Assembly: GCA_016708925.1 (NCBI GenBank)
Contig: JADJET010000001.1
Coordinates: 124,001 to 188,000 of the forward strand
Direction of reading: 5' to 3'
DNA: 64,000 bases
DNA from: Gammaproteobacteria bacterium
GTDB taxonomy: Bacteria > Pseudomonadota > Gammaproteobacteria > Pseudomonadales > Porticoccaceae
The position numbers were made by a program, and so were the translations under genes. The notes under the pieces were generated by a model. The model searched no databases. It was not told the DNA's origin and worked only from the letters and a program-made list of their open reading frames with translations. This document shows, piece by piece, positions 43,088 through 51,739 of this stretch (positions are counted from its first letter, which is position 1; each line of letters opens with the position of its first letter).

Positions 43088-44512
43088 TCAACCGCCGATC
43101 AGGATGGCCTTTTCCTCGGTGTACTCGACCAGACCACTGGCACCCCATTCGCGGCCGTTGCCGGATTTCTTGTAGCCGCCGAAGGGCGCGGCAAAGCTGA
43201 ACGCGGGACCGTTCACCTTGACCTGGCCAGCGCGCAACTGGCGCGCGATGCGCATCTGGGTCTCGCGATCTTCCGCCCACACACCGCTGGACAGGCCGAA
43301 TTCGGTGTCGTTGGCGATGGCGATGGCTTCGTCTTCGGTGCGGTATTTCAGCAGGCAGAGCACCGGACCGAAAATTTCTTCCTGCGCGATGGCCATGTCG
43401 TTGGTGACATCGGCAAACACCGTGGGCTGCACGTAAGCACCGCGCGTCAGCCCCGCGGGCCGCTCGGTACCGCCCGCCACCAGGCGCGCGCCTTCGGCGA
43501 TGCCTTTCTCGATGTAACGCACCACGCTGTCGCGGGCCCGCATCGAGCTCAGTGGGCCGAGGAAAGACGCCTTGTCGGTGGGATCGCCGACTTTCAGCGA
43601 ATCGGCAACGGTTTTCGCGACTTCGACGGCTTCGTCGTACTGGGATTCATGCACCAGGATGCGGCTCAACTGCACGCACATCTGTCCGGAGTTGAACATG
43701 GAATCCTTGATCACATACTTGATGGCCTTGGTCACGTTGGCGCCGGGCGCCACCACGAAGGGCGACTTGCCGCCCAGCTCCTGACACACGCGCTTCACGC
43801 CGCCCGCCGCCGCCTTGGCGATCTGCACGCCGACTTCGGTCGAGCCCGTGAAGGACACCATATCGACCTCGGGATGGGTGGAGAGCGCATCGCCCATCAC
43901 CGAGCCCTTGCCGGTGACCAGATTGAACACGCCCGCCGGCAGCCCGACCTGCTCACAGGCTTCGGCGAAAATGAAACAGGACAGCGGTGTCTGCTCGCTG
44001 GGCTTGAGTACCGAGGTACAGCCGGCGGCCAGTGCCGGGCCCACCTTGGCGATCACCTGGAACAACGGAAAATTCCAGGGCGTGATGAAGGCGCATACAC
44101 CCACAGGTTCGCGGACTACCAGATAGCCTTCTTCCTGGCGCTCTTCTTCCATCGTGTGGGCCAGATTGCCGAAGATCGACAGCCCCTGGATGGGGCCATT
44201 CACCTGGATGCCCTTGGCGAAATGCACCGGGATGCCCATCTCCTGGGAAATGAGACTGGCGAGTTCGTCGGCGCGCTCGGTCAGCCTGGCGCAGATCGCA
44301 TCGATGTAGCCCTTGCGTTCGGCGGCGGAAGTGCGCGACCAGGAATGAAACGCGCGGCGCGCAGCCGCCACGGCGCTATCGACATCCTGCGGATGCGATG
44401 CCGGCACCCGGGCAAACGCTTCCTCGGTGGCGGGATTGACGAGCGTGCTGAATTCGCCACTGCTCGCGGCTACCCATTTGCCGTCGATAAAAATCTTGTT
44501 GTACTCGATCAT
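43088..44512 (-). CDS. NAD(P)-dependent aldehyde dehydrogenase
   Basis: 474 aa from the ATG at 44512 with a G-rich ribosome site; an extra six residues to 44530 are less likely. Complete ALDH signs: ITPWNFPLFQ, FTGSTEVG, ELGGKSPF (general-base Glu245), NSGQMCVQLSR (nucleophile Cys279) and EEIFGPVL. It oxidises an aldehyde to the acid. In this cluster it could supply the acid that is then activated to a CoA ester, together with the alcohol dehydrogenases at 12.7-15 kb. Substrate unknown. Confidence 0.94.
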   Translation of the reverse strand: MIEYNKIFIDGKWVAASSGEFSTLVNPATEEAFARVPASHPQDVDSAVAAARRAFHSWSRTSAAERKGYIDAICARLTERADELASLISQEMGIPVHFAKGIQVNGPIQGLSIFGNLAHTMEEERQEEGYLVVREPVGVCAFITPWNFPLFQVIAKVGPALAAGCTSVLKPSEQTPLSCFIFAEACEQVGLPAGVFNLVTGKGSVMGDALSTHPEVDMVSFTGSTEVGVQIAKAAAGGVKRVCQELGGKSPFVVAPGANVTKAIKYVIKDSMFNSGQMCVQLSRILVHESQYDEAVEVAKTVADSLKVGDPTDKASFLGPLSSMRARDSVVRYIEKGIAEGARLVAGGTERPAGLTRGAYVQPTVFADVTNDMAIAQEEIFGPVLCLLKYRTEDEAIAIANDTEFGLSSGVWAEDRETQMRIARQLRAGQVKVNGPAFSFAAPFGGYKKSGNGREWGASGLVEYTEEKAILIGG

Positions 44513-44577
44513 GTTGTTATCCCCCCGCAAAAAATGAATGCCTGTAACCCGGAAACCGCGCCCGTTCGGCGCGCCCC

Positions 44578-45489
44578 TCAGGCCAGGCCGAGTTTTGGCC
44601 GCATCCAGACGGCAATCTTGGCGACGGCGTCGTCCGCCTCGGGCGCATTGCCGACCATGAACTGAAACACATGCTGCATTTCCGGAAACACCTGAAGCTG
44701 CACATCCACGCCGGCCGCCTTGGCCTTTTCGACGAAGCGCTCGCTATCCGACAACAGACCTTCGTAGGCGCCGACCTGCACCAGCGTGGGTGGAAAACCC
44801 TTGAGATCGGCATACAGCGGGTTGGCGAACGGATCGGTCGGCGAACCTTTCTCGCCCAGGAACGCCGCGCTCATGCCTTCGAGCACACCGGGCGCTACCA
44901 GCAGATCCTTGTCGGCATTGGTCTTCAGGCTCGCGCCCTTGCCTTCCATGTCGTACCAGGGCGAGATGGGCGCGCAGGCGGCCGGCAGCGGATGGCCCTT
45001 GTGACGGGCGTAGAGAATCATGCTGGTGCACAGGTTGCCGCCGGCGGAATCTCCCGTGGTGCCGATATGCTCGGGCTTGAAGCCCAACTCCAGCAGCTTG
45101 GCGTACACCGCCACCGCCTGCTCGACGATCCCCGGGTGCGGGTTTTCGGGCGCGCGGGTGTAGTCGAGGGTGAATGTCGGGCAGCCCATCGCCTTGGCCA
45201 GATGGCCGTACAGCTTGCGGTGACTCTTGCTGGAGCCCACCACGAAACCGCCGCCGTGGCAGCAGATCACCGCCCGACTCTTGTCCGCGTCGGCGGGTGT
45301 CGCCCAGATGCCGGGCACGCCCGCAATGGTCGCCTCACGGAATTCCACATCTCCGGGTTCGGATGACAGATCGCCCCAGCCATCGAACAGCTCGCGCAGC
45401 TGGTCGAGCGGCATGTCGCCGCCCAGGGTCAGCTTGCTCTGCCAATCCCGGTATAAATTGTCGATCAATTGCGCCTGTTTACTGGCCAT
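44578..45489 (-). CDS. Alpha/beta hydrolase of the HSL (esterase family IV) type
   Basis: 303 aa from the ATG at 45489 (AGAGGT upstream), rather than the far upstream ATG at 45597. The oxyanion motif HGGGF is at 78-82, the nucleophile GDSAGG at 146-151 (Ser148), and the acid and His are expected near DPFANPLYADL and EMQHVFQF. It hydrolyses carboxyl esters or lactones in the cytoplasm. In a BVMO-bearing locus it is a good candidate for opening the ester or lactone product; that is inference. It lies between the CoA transferase and aldehyde dehydrogenase genes on the same strand. Confidence 0.92.
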   Translation of the reverse strand: MASKQAQLIDNLYRDWQSKLTLGGDMPLDQLRELFDGWGDLSSEPGDVEFREATIAGVPGIWATPADADKSRAVICCHGGGFVVGSSKSHRKLYGHLAKAMGCPTFTLDYTRAPENPHPGIVEQAVAVYAKLLELGFKPEHIGTTGDSAGGNLCTSMILYARHKGHPLPAACAPISPWYDMEGKGASLKTNADKDLLVAPGVLEGMSAAFLGEKGSPTDPFANPLYADLKGFPPTLVQVGAYEGLLSDSERFVEKAKAAGVDVQLQVFPEMQHVFQFMVGNAPEADDAVAKIAVWMRPKLGLA

Positions 45490-45615
45490 CGGGCTTACCT
45501 CTGCTTTGGTTTGATTTTGGTTTGATGTCGAAAAATCGAGTGCGCCGGTGGTGCGGCGGGTTCGAGGCATCATAGAAGCCCCCCCGCTGCCCGGCAACCG
45601 CGGCGTGTAACCGGG

Positions 45616-46833
45616 CTATGGCGGGCCGGCCACGATGCCGGCATCGTGGAGCCGGCCGATTTCAGCGCCGGACAAACCCAGTTCATCCGCCAGAATCTGA
45701 TCAGTGTGTTCGCCGAGAAGCGGCGCGGGCGCGACCGGCGCGCGCGCAAACTGCGCGAAATTGAGCGGATTGCCCGGCGCCAGATAGCGCCCGATGCCAG
45801 GTTGCTCGATCTCGTTGAACAGGGGATTGGCGGGCGAGCACTCGGGATCGGAGGCAACCAGCTCACCCACACTCTGGTACTTGCCCCAGCAGACGCCGTG
45901 CTCATCCAGCCGCGCGCGCACTTCCGCGAACGAGTGCGTGGCAAACCAGGGGGCAAGAATCCCGGTGATCTGCTCGCGGGCGCGAAAGCGGTTGCCCTCG
46001 GCGCGCAGATCGAGACCCAGACGCGCGCCCAGCTGGTCGAGCGCGTCGCCCAGTCCGGTGGCCTTGCGGATCGCGTTCCACTGGTTGCCGGTGAGGCCCA
46101 CGATCATCACGCGGCGATCGTCGGCAGTGACGAAATCCTTGCCGTAGGCGCCGTAGAGGTAGTTGCCGCAGGCGTCGCGTTCGCCATTGATCTGCGCTTC
46201 GGCGATGAAGCCGAGATGGCCCAGGGTCGCGAGTGCGACATCGGCGAGTGCAAGCTGAACGAACTGACCGGCGCCGGTCTTGCGGCGGTGACGTTCGGCG
46301 GCGAGCAGCCCGAGTGCGAGCGTCTGGCCGGTGATGACATCCCAGGCCGCCAGCACATGATTGACGGGTTCGTCGCCAGTGCCGGTGAGATAGGGAAAAC
46401 CCACCTCGCAGTTGACGGTGTAATCCACCGCGCTGCCGCCGTGGCGATCGCCGGTGAGATTCACGTAGATCAGATCGTCGCGCTGGCGTTTAAGACTCTC
46501 GTAGGACAACCAGCCCCGGGCCGGAAAATTGCTGATGAACAGCCCCGCGTCCTCGCCGGGCGCGCCGATCAGCCGGGCCAGGATTTCCTGGCCCTCGGGC
46601 TTGCGGAAGTCGACCGCAATGGAGCGCTTGCCCTTGTTGAGGCCGGCCCAGAACAGGCTGTTGTCGTGCTGGTCCACCGGCCAGCGGCGGTAGTCGAGAC
46701 CGCCGCCGATGAGGTCGAAGCGGATCACGTCCGCGCCCAGTTGCGCCAGCGTCATGGCGCCCGAGGGGGCGGCGACAAAGGCCGCGCCTTCGATCACCCG
46801 CATCCCCGAGAGAATCTGCTCCACCGCCGCCAC
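45616..46833 (-). CDS. CaiB/BaiF family CoA transferase, 2-methylfumaryl-CoA isomerase (Mct)-like
   Basis: 405 aa starting at a GTG at 46833, three bases after the hydratase gene ends. Family III signs: AFVAAPSGAMTLAQLGADVIRFD, GLNKGKRSI and GQTLALGLLAAERHRR. The SAVDYTVNCEVGFPYLTGTG block, NHVLAAWDV and the C-terminal PLLGEHTDQIL recall mesaconyl-CoA C1-C4 CoA transferase of the 3-hydroxypropionate bicycle. Mct moves CoA within mesaconyl-CoA. Here it may move CoA within or between branched acids. The subfamily call comes from remembered patterns and is moderate; the superfamily call is firm. Confidence 0.85.
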   Translation of the reverse strand: MAAVEQILSGMRVIEGAAFVAAPSGAMTLAQLGADVIRFDLIGGGLDYRRWPVDQHDNSLFWAGLNKGKRSIAVDFRKPEGQEILARLIGAPGEDAGLFISNFPARGWLSYESLKRQRDDLIYVNLTGDRHGGSAVDYTVNCEVGFPYLTGTGDEPVNHVLAAWDVITGQTLALGLLAAERHRRKTGAGQFVQLALADVALATLGHLGFIAEAQINGERDACGNYLYGAYGKDFVTADDRRVMIVGLTGNQWNAIRKATGLGDALDQLGARLGLDLRAEGNRFRAREQITGILAPWFATHSFAEVRARLDEHGVCWGKYQSVGELVASDPECSPANPLFNEIEQPGIGRYLAPGNPLNFAQFARAPVAPAPLLGEHTDQILADELGLSGAEIGRLHDAGIVAGPP

Positions 46834-46836
46834 CGC

Positions 46837-47694
46837 TCAGCCCACGTCCGCGAAACCGTTGTCGATCACCACCAGGTCGCGCTCGACCACCCGGCAGCGA
46901 AACGCCACGCCGCTGCGCAGTCGCCACACCTCGGTGCGGATGGTTTCGCCCGGATAGACCGGCGCGGAGAAGCGCGCCTTGATGCGGCGAAACCGGGTCA
47001 CATCGTAGTCGCAGCAGGTTTTCAGCAAGGCGTGCCCGGCCACCCCGAAAGTGCAGAGCCCGTGCAGGATGGGCCGCTCGAAGCCGCCCTGGCGCGCCAC
47101 CGCCGGGTCGGCGTGGAGCGGGTTGTAATCCCCGGACAGGCGATAGATCAGCGCCGCCTGGGGCAGCGTCGGCAGATCGCAGCTGAAATCGGGCGCGCTG
47201 GGCGGAATCTCCTGGGAAGCCGGCGTCGGCGCCGTACTGCCGCCAAAACCGCCGTGACCCCGCGCCATGGTGTTCTGGGTGAGGGTGCACAGCGGCTCGC
47301 CGGTGGCGGCATCCGCGACCGTGCGCGAGGAGTAGATGAACGCGCCCTTGCCCGGACCCTTGTCGATGATCTCGTCTACCCTGCTGGTCGCCTTGACAGT
47401 ACCGGTCGGCGGCAGCGGCTTGTGGATCACGATCTCCTGATCGGCGTGCAGTACCTGGGTCCAGTCGACGCCGGTGTCCGGCTCCTTCAACCAGAACCCG
47501 GGATAAGCCAGCACCGCCGCCATGGTGGGCAGCGCCTTGAGTTGCGCCTCATAAACGAAATCCAGTGCCTTGGCATCGACGGGATCGCTGCCCACGCCGA
47601 CGCCCAGCGCATAGAGCATGGTGTCGCGCGCGCTGTAGGTGTGGACGATCTCGGCGAATCGGCGGTTCTTGAGTTTCTGGTAATCGATGGCCAT
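46837..47694 (-). CDS. MaoC-type 2-enoyl-CoA hydratase (MFE-2 hydratase 2 domain)
   Basis: 285 aa from the ATG at 47694 (GGGGAG upstream). It is a double hot-dog protein: TMLYALGVGVGSDP and LDFVYEAQLKALPT in the first half; the hydratase-2 active site YRLSGDYNPLHADP and PILHGLCTFG in the second, with catalytic Asp and His. These match the hydratase domain of peroxisomal multifunctional enzyme 2, which makes (3R)-hydroxyacyl-CoA. The matching dehydrogenase is encoded 13 bp upstream (47708-48601), so the two MFE-2 activities are on separate chains. Confidence 0.92.
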   Translation of the reverse strand: MAIDYQKLKNRRFAEIVHTYSARDTMLYALGVGVGSDPVDAKALDFVYEAQLKALPTMAAVLAYPGFWLKEPDTGVDWTQVLHADQEIVIHKPLPPTGTVKATSRVDEIIDKGPGKGAFIYSSRTVADAATGEPLCTLTQNTMARGHGGFGGSTAPTPASQEIPPSAPDFSCDLPTLPQAALIYRLSGDYNPLHADPAVARQGGFERPILHGLCTFGVAGHALLKTCCDYDVTRFRRIKARFSAPVYPGETIRTEVWRLRSGVAFRCRVVERDLVVIDNGFADVG

Positions 47695-47707
47695 GGCGCC
47701 GCTCCCC

Positions 47708-48601
47708 TCAGACCGGATCCCAGCTGAACACATCCTGCGAGCGGTCGAGCGCATAGAAATGGCTTTGCAGGGCCGGCATCGCGCGCTCGAAGATGCTGTC
47801 GATGGTCCAGCCTTCGCCGGCATGTACCGAGCGCAGCGGCCGCGACTGACTCATCAGGAAAATCTCGTTCATGCGCACCGCGAAAATCTGTCCGGAGATA
47901 TGCGCGGCCTGATCGCTCAACAGCGCCGCGGCCACGATGGCGACTTTGTCGGCCGTCATTTTTTTCAGTTTTTCGACGCGCGCCACCTGGTCCGGCGTCT
48001 CGGTGGGAATGGTGGCGATCAGGCGGCTCCAGGCGAAGGGCGCGATGCAGTTGGAACGCACGTTGTAGCGCTGCATGTCGAGGGCGATGGATTTCGACAG
48101 CGCGGCAATGCCGGCCTTGGCGGCGGCGTAGTTGGCCTGCCCGAAGTTGCCGATCAGCCCCGAGGTCGAGGTCATGTTGACCACGGCGCCGTTTTCCTGA
48201 TTGCGGAAATGGGTGGCGGCGGCGCGCGCGACATTGAAACTGCCCTTGAGATGCACGCCGATCACCTGATCGAAATCGTCCTGGGTCATTTTGTGGAAGA
48301 TCACGTCGCGCAGGTTGCCGGCGTTGTTCACCACGCCGCCGACATTGCCGAAGTTGTCCACCGCCTGGGTGACCATGTTGTTGGCCCCTTCCCAGGAGAC
48401 CACGCTGTCGGTGTTGGCCAGCGCTTCGCCACCGAGCGCCTTGATTTCCGCGACCACTTCTTCCGCCACATCGCGGTCGAGATCGTTGACGATCACCTTG
48501 CCGCCGGCGCGCGCCACGGCCAGCGCAATCTCGCGGCCGATGCCGCGTCCAGCGCCGGTAACGACAACGCCTTTGCCTTCGAGATGTCTGGTTGTACTCA
48601 T
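47708..48601 (-). CDS. SDR, MFE-2-type (3R)-hydroxyacyl-CoA dehydrogenase
   Basis: 297 aa. It has TGAGRGIGRE, NDLDRD, NNAGNLRD, MTSTSGL (Ser), YAAAKAG (Tyr, Lys) and IAPFAWSRL, as in the dehydrogenase part of multifunctional enzyme 2. The C-terminal tail after HISGQIFAV is longer than in a plain SDR (about 55 residues), as is common in this subfamily. It oxidises the (3R)-hydroxyacyl-CoA made by the hydratase downstream, on bulky or methyl-branched chains. The gene is in one operon with that hydratase and with the Mcd-like dehydrogenase upstream (76 bp). Confidence 0.9.
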   Translation of the reverse strand: MSTTRHLEGKGVVVTGAGRGIGREIALAVARAGGKVIVNDLDRDVAEEVVAEIKALGGEALANTDSVVSWEGANNMVTQAVDNFGNVGGVVNNAGNLRDVIFHKMTQDDFDQVIGVHLKGSFNVARAAATHFRNQENGAVVNMTSTSGLIGNFGQANYAAAKAGIAALSKSIALDMQRYNVRSNCIAPFAWSRLIATIPTETPDQVARVEKLKKMTADKVAIVAAALLSDQAAHISGQIFAVRMNEIFLMSQSRPLRSVHAGEGWTIDSIFERAMPALQSHFYALDRSQDVFSWDPV

Positions 48602-48677
48602 AGCGGTTTCTCCTCGTTGCTAACTGGTTTTTGCTGAATCAGGACGATGTTTGTTCGGCGCTGCAATGTTGATTCGC

Positions 48678-50378
48678 TCAGGCGTTGGCGATCAGATCGC
48701 GCGCAATCACCTTGAGCGCCAGGGTTTCCTCGGCGCCTTCGAAAATCGACAGCACGCGGGCGTCGACAAAGTAGCGGCTCACCGGCATTTCCTCCGCGTA
48801 ACCCATGCCGCCGTGGATTTGCAGCGCCTCGCGGGTTACCCACTCGGCGGCGCGGCAGGCGAACAGCTTGACCAGGCTCGCTTCCATCTTGCCGCCGCCA
48901 GCATCGACCAGGCGTGCCACCGCGTAGCTGAACTGGCGCGACGCCTGCAGCGTGGCAATCATCCGGCTCAGTTTCACCTGCGACAACTGGTAGTCGGCAA
49001 TCGGCTGGGCGAAGACCTTGCGCTCGCGCGCATAGCCGATGGCCTGCTCGCAAGCCGCCTGCATCACGCCCGCAGCGCGCGCCGAGGTCTGCAAGCGCCC
49101 ACCGGTGAGGCCATTCATGGTGTAGTAGAAACCCTTGCCGAGCCCGCTTTCGCCACCCAGCAGGTGGCTGTCGGGCACGAAGTAATCCTCGAACGCCAGA
49201 TCGAACGAATGCATCCCGCGATAGCCCAGCGTGGGAATGGCACGCCCGCTCAGGCGGCCGCCGCCGGGCTGGGTCAGGTCGATGCCGTGCCCCTGGGTGC
49301 GCGGCTTTTCCACCAGAAACAGGCTGAGGCCGCGAAAACCTTCGGCTTCGCTGCCGGTGCGTGCCAGCACCAGAATCAGGCTCGCGGTGCCGGCGAACGT
49401 ACACCAAGTCTTGCCGCCATTGAGCAGCCAGCCGCCGTCGGTTCGGGTCGCCCTGAATTTGGCCGCCGCCAGATCGGAGCCGTAATCGGGCTCGGTGAGG
49501 GAAATGGCGCACAGTGTCTCGCCGCTCGCCACGCGGGGCAGCCAATGGTCGCGCTGGGCGTCGGTGCCGCCCGCCATGAGCGCGCGCGCGAGAATTTCGG
49601 GGCGGGTGATCAGGCTTCCCGCCGCGCCCAGGGAACCGCGCGACAGCTCCTCGGTGACCAGGATCATGTAGAGGCTGTCGTCGCCGGCATCGGGCTGCAA
49701 ACCCTGGTAGCGCTCGGGGATGGATATGCCGAAACAGCCCATCTCGCGCAGCGGCTGCAGGATGGTCTCGGGAACGTCGAGATCCTCGCGGTGAATGCCT
49801 TCCGCGAGCGGCATCACCACGGCCGTGGCGAAACGACGGAAGGTATCGCGGATGATCTCTTTCTCGCCGTCCAGGTTGGCGGGCAGGAAATCGCCCTCCC
49901 GCGCGCTCAGGCGCCGGCCCAGTTCCGCCATGCGAGCCGCGGCCAGGTAGTGCGCTGCGAGGCCGAGATCGTCGATGGCAAGACCGCATTCCGCTATCTG
50001 ACGCGCATTCAAGCCGTAATCGGCCGGACGGCTGCCGAGGCGGCCGAGCACGGCTTTGACCGCTTCGGCGCTGAACTGGGCCGCGGCCCAGGGCGCCAGC
50101 GCATCGGCAGCCGCGACTTGCGCGGCATAAGCCACGCAGGCATCGGCCGCGCCCAGGTCGGCGACGCAGAAGGCGAGCTCGTAGCTGGCGAGCTGATTCT
50201 GGTCCAGCAGCGCCGGCGCCAGCACACCGTTGGCGTCGCTGCACCGCGCCCGCAGATGGACGAGGGCGGCATTCACCAGCGCCCGCGCCTGTCCCAGGGC
50301 CGTGCGGGCAATGGCGAGATCGCCGTCCCAACTGCCGCTCAGGCTAGTGATAAGCGTCTGATCGATGGCGCTATTCAT
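48678..50378 (-). CDS. Acyl-CoA dehydrogenase with N-terminal extension, methylsuccinyl-CoA dehydrogenase (Mcd)-like
   Basis: 566 aa from the ATG at 50378, about 180 residues longer than ordinary acyl-CoA dehydrogenases. The helical N-terminal extension (LASYELAFCVADLGAADACV), EELSRGSLGAAGSL, SLTEPDYGSDLAAA, LSGRAIPTLGYRGMHS and the C-terminal IHGGMGYAEEMPVSRYFVD are the pattern of (2S)-methylsuccinyl-CoA dehydrogenase of the ethylmalonyl-CoA pathway. No ecm or ccr gene is near. It may therefore desaturate another 2-methyl-branched or dicarboxylic CoA ester. A terminator lies just upstream, so it may start its own transcript. Confidence 0.87.
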   Translation of the reverse strand: MNSAIDQTLITSLSGSWDGDLAIARTALGQARALVNAALVHLRARCSDANGVLAPALLDQNQLASYELAFCVADLGAADACVAYAAQVAAADALAPWAAAQFSAEAVKAVLGRLGSRPADYGLNARQIAECGLAIDDLGLAAHYLAAARMAELGRRLSAREGDFLPANLDGEKEIIRDTFRRFATAVVMPLAEGIHREDLDVPETILQPLREMGCFGISIPERYQGLQPDAGDDSLYMILVTEELSRGSLGAAGSLITRPEILARALMAGGTDAQRDHWLPRVASGETLCAISLTEPDYGSDLAAAKFRATRTDGGWLLNGGKTWCTFAGTASLILVLARTGSEAEGFRGLSLFLVEKPRTQGHGIDLTQPGGGRLSGRAIPTLGYRGMHSFDLAFEDYFVPDSHLLGGESGLGKGFYYTMNGLTGGRLQTSARAAGVMQAACEQAIGYARERKVFAQPIADYQLSQVKLSRMIATLQASRQFSYAVARLVDAGGGKMEASLVKLFACRAAEWVTREALQIHGGMGYAEEMPVSRYFVDARVLSIFEGAEETLALKVIARDLIANA

Positions 50379-50463
50379 GGTGACGGCCCTCACCGGCAAG
50401 CTCAGGATTGGCGACCGGCCGCCTTGATGGAGCACGACCCCTGTCGATGACACGGTATCAAGA

Positions 50464-50491
50464 AACCCCGGACGCACCGCCGTCCGGGGTT
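50464..50491 (-). terminator. Rho-independent terminator after the SCP2-type thiolase
   Basis: Perfect 11-bp stem AACCCCGGACG (50464-50474) with CGTCCGGGGTT (50481-50491) and a 6-nt loop, 16 bp past the thiolase stop. On the minus strand it is followed by TTTCTTG. It divides the long leftward gene run into at least two transcripts. Confidence 0.8.
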
Positions 50492-50507
50492 CGGTCAGCG
50501 CCGGAAA

Positions 50508-51710
50508 TCAGGCGTCGTAGCGCCCGACAATGGCCACGCTCACCACGTTCTGATGCGGAAAACCGCCGAGATTGTGGGTCAGGCCGATTTTCGGATTGGC
50601 CAACTGGCGCGGCCCGGCGCGGCCGGTGAGTTGCAAATACATCTCGTAGAGCATGCGCAGGCCCGAGGCGCCGATGGGATGGCCGAAGCATTTGAGGCCG
50701 CCGTCGATCTGGCAGGGCACCGCGCCATCGGCATCGAAAACGCCGTCGAGCACGTCCTTCACCGCACCGCCGTCGGGCGACAGGAACAGATCTTCCATGG
50801 TGACCAGCTCGGTGATGGAGAAGCAGTCGTGCACCTCCGTCATGCTGACTTCACGGCGCGGATCCTTGATGCCCGCCTCTTCGTAGGCGCGCTTGGCCGC
50901 GATACGGGTAGTGGCGACATAGGAGCCGTCCCAGTTGCCGAATCCGCCCTCTTCGCCGTTGGAGGCGCACAGTTGCAGCGCCTTGACGCTGACCAGATCG
51001 CGCTTGCCCAGGCTGCGGGCAATTTCCGGCGTGGTGACGATGGCGCAGGCGGCGCCGTCGCTGACACCGCAGCAGTCGAACAGCCCGATCGGCTCGGCGA
51101 TCATGGGCGCGTTCATGGCCTGTTCTTCGGTGATCGCCCGCTGCAGGTGCGCCTTGGAATTCCTGGCGCCATTGGCGTGGCTTTTCACCGAGACGTGCGC
51201 CATCGCCCGCTTCAGATCAAGCTTGTCGGTTTTGTACTTGGCGCGGTAACCGGACGCGAGCTGCGCGAACATGCCGGGCGCGGACAGGTTGGGGTAGTAC
51301 ATGTCGTTGGTGACTCCCCGTGAGCGCTGCGGCAGACCGCCGTAGCCGGTGTCCTTGAGTTTCTCGAAGCCCATCGCCAAGGCAATATCGCAGGCGCCGG
51401 AGGCAACCGCGTAGGTCGCGGCGCGGAACGCCTCGGTGCCGCTCGCGCAGTAGTTCTCCAGCCGGGTGACCGGAATATAGGGCAGGCGCAGCGCGATGCT
51501 GAGCGGCATGGCGCCCGGCCCGACGCTGAAGGCATCGATGCCGGTGGACTGCCAGGCGGCCTGGATCTGGTTTTTCTCGATGCCGGCGTCGGCCAGGCAT
51601 TCCTCGAAGGCTTCGGCCATCAGATCGGCCGGCTCGGCATCCCAGCGCTCGCCGAACTTGCTGCAACCGGCACCCAGGATCACAACTTTGTCTCGAATTC
51701 CCTTGGCCAT
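50508..51710 (-). CDS. Thiolase family protein (SCP2/SCPx type) with intact nucleophile
   Basis: 400 aa from the ATG at 51710 (AGAGGAG upstream). The nucleophile is Cys88 in NYCASGTEAF, the second active-site loop is MTEVHDCFSITEL, and the third is LKCFGHPIGASGLRM. The SCP2-thiolase family cleaves 3-ketoacyl-CoA of branched or sterol-like chains. It lies 29 bp after the HMG-CoA-synthase-like gene and both have matching Claisen chemistry. Thiolytic removal of acetyl- or propionyl-CoA is likely; the chain is unknown. Confidence 0.92.
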   Translation of the reverse strand: MAKGIRDKVVILGAGCSKFGERWDAEPADLMAEAFEECLADAGIEKNQIQAAWQSTGIDAFSVGPGAMPLSIALRLPYIPVTRLENYCASGTEAFRAATYAVASGACDIALAMGFEKLKDTGYGGLPQRSRGVTNDMYYPNLSAPGMFAQLASGYRAKYKTDKLDLKRAMAHVSVKSHANGARNSKAHLQRAITEEQAMNAPMIAEPIGLFDCCGVSDGAACAIVTTPEIARSLGKRDLVSVKALQLCASNGEEGGFGNWDGSYVATTRIAAKRAYEEAGIKDPRREVSMTEVHDCFSITELVTMEDLFLSPDGGAVKDVLDGVFDADGAVPCQIDGGLKCFGHPIGASGLRMLYEMYLQLTGRAGPRQLANPKIGLTHNLGGFPHQNVVSVAIVGRYDA

Positions 51711-51739
51711 GGTGGTGGCTCCTCTCTGTAGTGGTGAAT

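Noticed and set aside
45646..47727. A 693-codon open frame on the plus strand
   Set aside because: Runs opposite the CoA transferase and hydratase genes, both well supported.
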